Origin: CBFHND01 sp965657085
GTDB taxonomy: Bacteria; Pseudomonadota; Alphaproteobacteria; Rhodobacterales; Rhodobacteraceae
Length of the DNA: 64,000 nucleotides
Direction of reading: 5' to 3'
Assembly (NCBI GenBank): GCA_965657085.1
Contig: CBFHND010000008.1
Span: forward strand, 69,043-133,042
Part shown: in pieces, positions 61,020 through 64,000 of the stretch
How the letters are laid out: each line of letters opens with the position of its first letter
Position numbering within the stretch: position 1 is the stretch's first letter
Notes under the pieces: generated by a model
Told to the model about the DNA's origin: nothing
Database searches by the model: none
The model's input: the letters and a program-made list of their open reading frames with translations, nothing else
Made by a program: the position numbers and the translations under genes

Positions 61020-62285
61020 TCAGCGCAACGCGCGCCAGCCGATGTCACGGCGACAGAACCCCTCGGGCCACTCTACCGCATCCACCATGGCATAGGCCCG
61101 GTCCCGCGCCTCGGCCAGCGATGCGCCCCGCGCGGTCACGTTCAGCACCCGGCCACCCGCGGCCGTGATCGCCCCGTCCTTTTTGGCAGTGCCTGCGTGA
61201 AAGACCATGTTCATGCTGTCCTCGGGCAGGGCGTCCAGCCCGCCAATCACGCTGCCCTTGTCATAGCTGCCGGGATACCCTTTGGCGGCCATAACCACGC
61301 TGATCGCATGATCGTCGGCCCATTGCGCGCGTGCCTCGCTCAGACGGGCCTCGGCGGCGGCGTGCATCAGGTCCATCGCCTGCGCCCCAAGCCGCATCAT
61401 CAACGTCTGACACTCCGGATCGCCGAAACGCACGTTGTATTCCACAAGTCGTGGCGCGCCGTCCTTGATCATCAACCCCACGAACAACACGCCCTGAAAC
61501 GGCATGCCGCGCCGGGCCATTTCGTCCATGCAGGGTTGCACGATCTCGTCCAGTGTGCGCGCAACGACCGCGTCCGTCATCACCGGGGCAGGGGAATAGG
61601 CCCCCATGCCGCCAGTGTTCGGCCCGGTGTCGCCATCGCCCACGCGCTTGTGATCCTGTGCTGTGCCTATGGGCAATACGGTTTCCCCGTCGCACAGCAC
61701 GAAAAACGAGGCCTCTTCGCCGTCCATGAACTCTTCGATCACCACTTCCGCGCCCGCGCCGCCAAAAGCACCCCCGAACATATCATCAATCGCCGCCTCG
61801 GCCTCGGCCACGGTTTCCGCGATGATCACACCTTTTCCCGCGGCCAGACCATCGGCCTTGACCACGATGGGCGCGCCTTGCGCACGCACGTAATCCTTGG
61901 CCGCCTGCGCATCGGTGAAATGCCCGTAGGCCGCCGTGGGTGCACCGGCGGCATCACAAATCGCCTTGGTAAAGGATTTCGACGCCTCCAACTGGGCAGC
62001 GGCCTTCGAGGGGCCGAATACAAGGAAGCCGGCATCGCGCAAGCGGTCCGAAACCCCCACGGCCAAGGGCGCCTCGGGCCCGATGATCACGAAATCGATC
62101 GCGTTTTCCTCGGCAAAGGTGACCACCGCGCCGGGGTCCTCGATGTTCAGGCTGGCGCAATCGGCAATCGCCGCGATACCCGCGTTGCCGGGGGCCACGA
62201 TCAACCGGTCGCATTTGGGGTTCTGCATCACCGCCCACGCCAGGGCATGTTCGCGCCCGCCACTGCCCAAAATCAAGATGTTCAT
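61020..62285 (-). CDS. purD: Phosphoribosylamine-glycine ligase
   Basis: A 421-residue ATP-grasp enzyme making GAR, the second step of purine synthesis. N-terminal MNILILGSGGREHALAW, the ATP-grasp region PIVVKADGLAAGKGVIIAET and GGMGAYSPAPV, then RLVEYNVRFGDPECQ, are standard. The start at 62285 is the family start. Divergent from xseA with 70 bases between, an arrangement common in Rhodobacteraceae. Confidence 0.97.
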   Translation of the reverse strand: MNILILGSGGREHALAWAVMQNPKCDRLIVAPGNAGIAAIADCASLNIEDPGAVVTFAEENAIDFVIIGPEAPLAVGVSDRLRDAGFLVFGPSKAAAQLEASKSFTKAICDAAGAPTAAYGHFTDAQAAKDYVRAQGAPIVVKADGLAAGKGVIIAETVAEAEAAIDDMFGGAFGGAGAEVVIEEFMDGEEASFFVLCDGETVLPIGTAQDHKRVGDGDTGPNTGGMGAYSPAPVMTDAVVARTLDEIVQPCMDEMARRGMPFQGVLFVGLMIKDGAPRLVEYNVRFGDPECQTLMMRLGAQAMDLMHAAAEARLSEARAQWADDHAISVVMAAKGYPGSYDKGSVIGGLDALPEDSMNMVFHAGTAKKDGAITAAGGRVLNVTARGASLAEARDRAYAMVDAVEWPEGFCRRDIGWRALR

Positions 62286-62355
62286 GGCACGCACTCCCTT
62301 GGCCTTCATTGCCCCGCGTTCTAAGCTGCCCCGACACCGGAAACAAGGACAGCCT

Positions 62356-63906
62356 ATGGACCTGCTCGACGATCCAGCCCCCGGCAGCAATACGCCCGAA
62401 TTCACCGTTTCCGAGATCGCGGGATCGGTCAAGAAACTGGTCGAAAGCGAACTGGGCTGGGTTCGCATCCGGGGCGAGGTGGGGCGCGTGGTTCTGGCGC
62501 GTTCGGGTCACCTCTATTTCGATCTCAAGGACGACCGGTCGGTGCTGTCTGCCATGACGTGGAAAGGGCAGGTGCCCGGCCTTGGCGTGATGCCGGAGGA
62601 AGGCATGGAAGTCGTCGCCGAAGGCAAGATGACCGCCTCGGGTTTCCAGTCCAAATTCGCCATCAACGCCCAACGCATCACCATCGCGGGCGAAGGCGCT
62701 TTGATGGCCCTGTTGGAAAAACGCAAGAAACAACTGGCCTCCGAAGGGCTCTTTGACGAGGCGCGCAAACAGCCACTGCCCTATCTGCCGGATGTGATCG
62801 GAGTGGTCACGTCGCTGCAAGGGGCGGTGATCCGCGACATCCTGCACCGCCTGCGCGACCGCTTTCCGCGCAAGGTGCTGATCTGGCCCGTGGCCGTTCA
62901 GGGCGAGGCCTGCGCGCCACAGGTGGCCCACGCCATTCGGGGCTTCAACGCGCTGACACTGGGCGGCGCGCTTCCCCGACCCGATCTGCTGATCGTGGCG
63001 CGGGGTGGCGGCAGCGTCGAGGATCTGTGGGGGTTCAACGAGGAAATCGTTGCCCGCGCGGCAGCGGCCTCGGACATCCCGCTGATCTCGGCTGTGGGCC
63101 ACGAAACTGACACCACCCTGATCGACTTCGTGTCCGACAAACGCGCGCCCACGCCCACGGCGGCCGCCGAACTCGCGGTGCCCGTGCGCCACGAACTGGC
63201 CGCATGGGTCGAAAGCCAGGGCGCGCGCATGATGGGCGCGCTCAGCCAGACACTGGTGCGGCGCGGACAGCGGTTGGCCGATCTGGGCCGCGCATTGCCG
63301 CGCGCTGACAGCCTGCTCGACACCCCCCGCCAACGGCTTGACCGGCAGGCCGATCGCCTTGGCCCCGCGCTTACCGCAGGGGTGCAACGCCGCCGCATTC
63401 GCCTCTCCGACATCTCTGGCAGCCTGCGCCCGGCCACGTTGCAGCGTGCCATCACCTCTGAACGCCGCCGCCTCGATGAAATCTCCGCCCGGCTTGCCCC
63501 GGCGCTGGCGCGCGCGGTGGTCACCAAATCCGACCGCTTCCAAAGCCGCGCGGCCCGCTTCGACCCCGCAACCCTGCGCGCGCAGACAGAGGCACAAGCC
63601 AAACGGCTGGACGACATCACCGCCCGGATCGCCCGCGCAGGCCGCCAAGGCATTGAAAAATCGCGCACCCGCCTGACGGCCATGGACCGCCTGCGCGAAA
63701 CCCTCAGCTACAAGGCGACGCTGGCGCGCGGCTATGCGGTGGTGCGCGGCGATGGTGCGGTGGTGACCACCACCAAAGCCGCCGCCAAAGCCACCGCAAT
63801 CGAAATCGAATTCGCCGATGGCACCTTCACGCCCGACACCACGCCGATGGCCAAGCCAAAACCGAAACCCAAAACCCCACCTTCCGATCAGGGCTCACTC
63901 TTCTAG
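62356..63906 (+). CDS. xseA: Exodeoxyribonuclease VII large subunit
   Basis: A 516-residue subunit. The N-terminal OB fold (FTVSEIAGSVKKLVESELGWVRIRGEVG), the catalytic domain (LPDVIGVVTSLQGAVIRDIL, DLLIVARGGGSVEDLWGFNEE, ISAVGHETDTTLIDFVSD) and the long coiled-coil are present, with a C-terminal Lys-Pro tail (KPKPKPKTPPSDQ). AAGGA precedes the start. Its TAG stop is immediately followed by the left end of an IS element, so the original downstream sequence is displaced. Confidence 0.97.
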   Translation: MDLLDDPAPGSNTPEFTVSEIAGSVKKLVESELGWVRIRGEVGRVVLARSGHLYFDLKDDRSVLSAMTWKGQVPGLGVMPEEGMEVVAEGKMTASGFQSKFAINAQRITIAGEGALMALLEKRKKQLASEGLFDEARKQPLPYLPDVIGVVTSLQGAVIRDILHRLRDRFPRKVLIWPVAVQGEACAPQVAHAIRGFNALTLGGALPRPDLLIVARGGGSVEDLWGFNEEIVARAAAASDIPLISAVGHETDTTLIDFVSDKRAPTPTAAAELAVPVRHELAAWVESQGARMMGALSQTLVRRGQRLADLGRALPRADSLLDTPRQRLDRQADRLGPALTAGVQRRRIRLSDISGSLRPATLQRAITSERRRLDEISARLAPALARAVVTKSDRFQSRAARFDPATLRAQTEAQAKRLDDITARIARAGRQGIEKSRTRLTAMDRLRETLSYKATLARGYAVVRGDGAVVTTTKAAAKATAIEIEFADGTFTPDTTPMAKPKPKPKTPPSDQGSLF

Positions 63907-63947
63907 GGTCTGTGGACATTCGGGATTCCTATTTGGTTTGATATCTG

Positions 63948-63976
63948 ATTCAAACTTCCAAAATGGAGGTTTGAAT
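63948..63976 (+). promoter_or_regulatory. Hairpin over the transposase ribosome site
   Basis: ATTCAAACTTCCA and TGGAGGTTTGAAT pair with one G-T-type mismatch around a three-base loop. The right arm holds the GGAGG site and the AT of the ATG start. Read-through transcripts entering the element would hide the start, a known way for IS elements to limit transposase. Confidence 0.7.
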
Positions 63977-64000
63977 GAACGAGCAACGGTTTGTGGTGTC
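63975..64000 (+). CDS. Transposase N terminus (partial)
   Basis: Only the first eight codons, MNEQRFVV, and part of the ninth are in the window. The opening resembles IS5-family transposases (RFVVSDAVW-type start), and position 69 bases inside the IS end fits. GGAGG lies five bases upstream, within the hairpin. Too short for a firm family call. Confidence 0.5.

Larger units (their letters stand above)
63907..64000 (+). mobile_element. Left end of an IS5-like insertion sequence
   Basis: Directly after the xseA stop comes GGGTCTGTGGACATTCGGG, which I recall as a terminal repeat type of roseobacter IS5-family elements, then a short leader and the start of a transposase. The four bases before it are CTAG, a target used by the IS427 subgroup. 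The other end is outside the window, so length and target duplication cannot be checked. Confidence 0.6.

Noticed and set aside
61954..63648. 564-codon minus-strand frame opposite xseA
   Set aside because: Shadow of the GC-rich xseA gene; it has no domain pattern, while xseA has intact motifs.

Overview
The window is 64 kb of dense, GC-rich chromosome from an alphaproteobacterium, most likely the Roseobacter group of the Rhodobacteraceae. The evidence is the phaZ / phaC-phaP-phaR layout, the divergent purD / xseA pair, DUF2842, DUF2065 and similar small roseobacter proteins, RTX-Hint and adrenodoxin-type ferredoxin genes, and a GTTC-N7-GTTC LexA box. Most genes are housekeeping or ordinary accessory genes. 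No rRNA, tRNA, CRISPR array or prophage was recognised. The only clear mobile DNA is the left end of an IS5-like element at the right border.

Layout. 1-5.2 kb: a VWA-type secreted protein, glyoxalase I, a surface-lipoprotein / SLAM pair, thyX, and an AT-richer membrane gene overlapping thyX. 5.6-8.6 kb: a P450, small proteins, a cold-shock protein and an ArsC-like protein. 8.6-11.1 kb: a complete four-gene bufferin-type (DUF2282 / DUF692 / DUF2063 / DoxX) metallophore operon. 11.3-19.8 kb: thrS, an MFS exporter, a hydrolase / glyoxalase operon, and an RTX-Hint protein. 19.8-24.4 kb: polyhydroxybutyrate turnover (phaZ, phaC, phaP, phaR). 24.4-33.9 kb: an aminotransferase, then a long minus-strand operon pairing a polar amino acid ABC transporter with two glutamine-synthetase-like ligases, a glutamine amidotransferase and a FAD oxidase, which resembles a gamma-glutamylated amine (Puu-like) pathway. 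34-40.6 kb: a PhnD-like protein, two TerB-like proteins, rlmJ, pyrG and secG. 40.8-42.4 kb: a cobalt-type nitrile hydratase with its activator. 43-52.8 kb: purA, a 672-residue acidic protein, thiamine pyrophosphokinase, two DMT exporters, serine dehydratase and rpiA. 52.8-58.3 kb: gor, hflK-hflC-DUF2065 and a DegP-type protease. 58.4-64 kb: a lipoprotein, a stand-alone DnaE2-like OB fold behind a LexA box, a ferredoxin, a frameshifted secreted protein, purD, xseA and the IS end.

The most interesting items are the bufferin operon with its intercistronic hairpin and upstream dyad, and the SLAM / lipoprotein pair, which resembles a type XI secretion module. Next come the SOS-boxed DnaE2 OB-fold remnant, the 42-residue insertion in glutathione reductase, the giant acidic protein, and the IS element inserted exactly at the xseA stop codon. 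All functions are inferred from sequence motifs and gene context read by eye; no database search was run.
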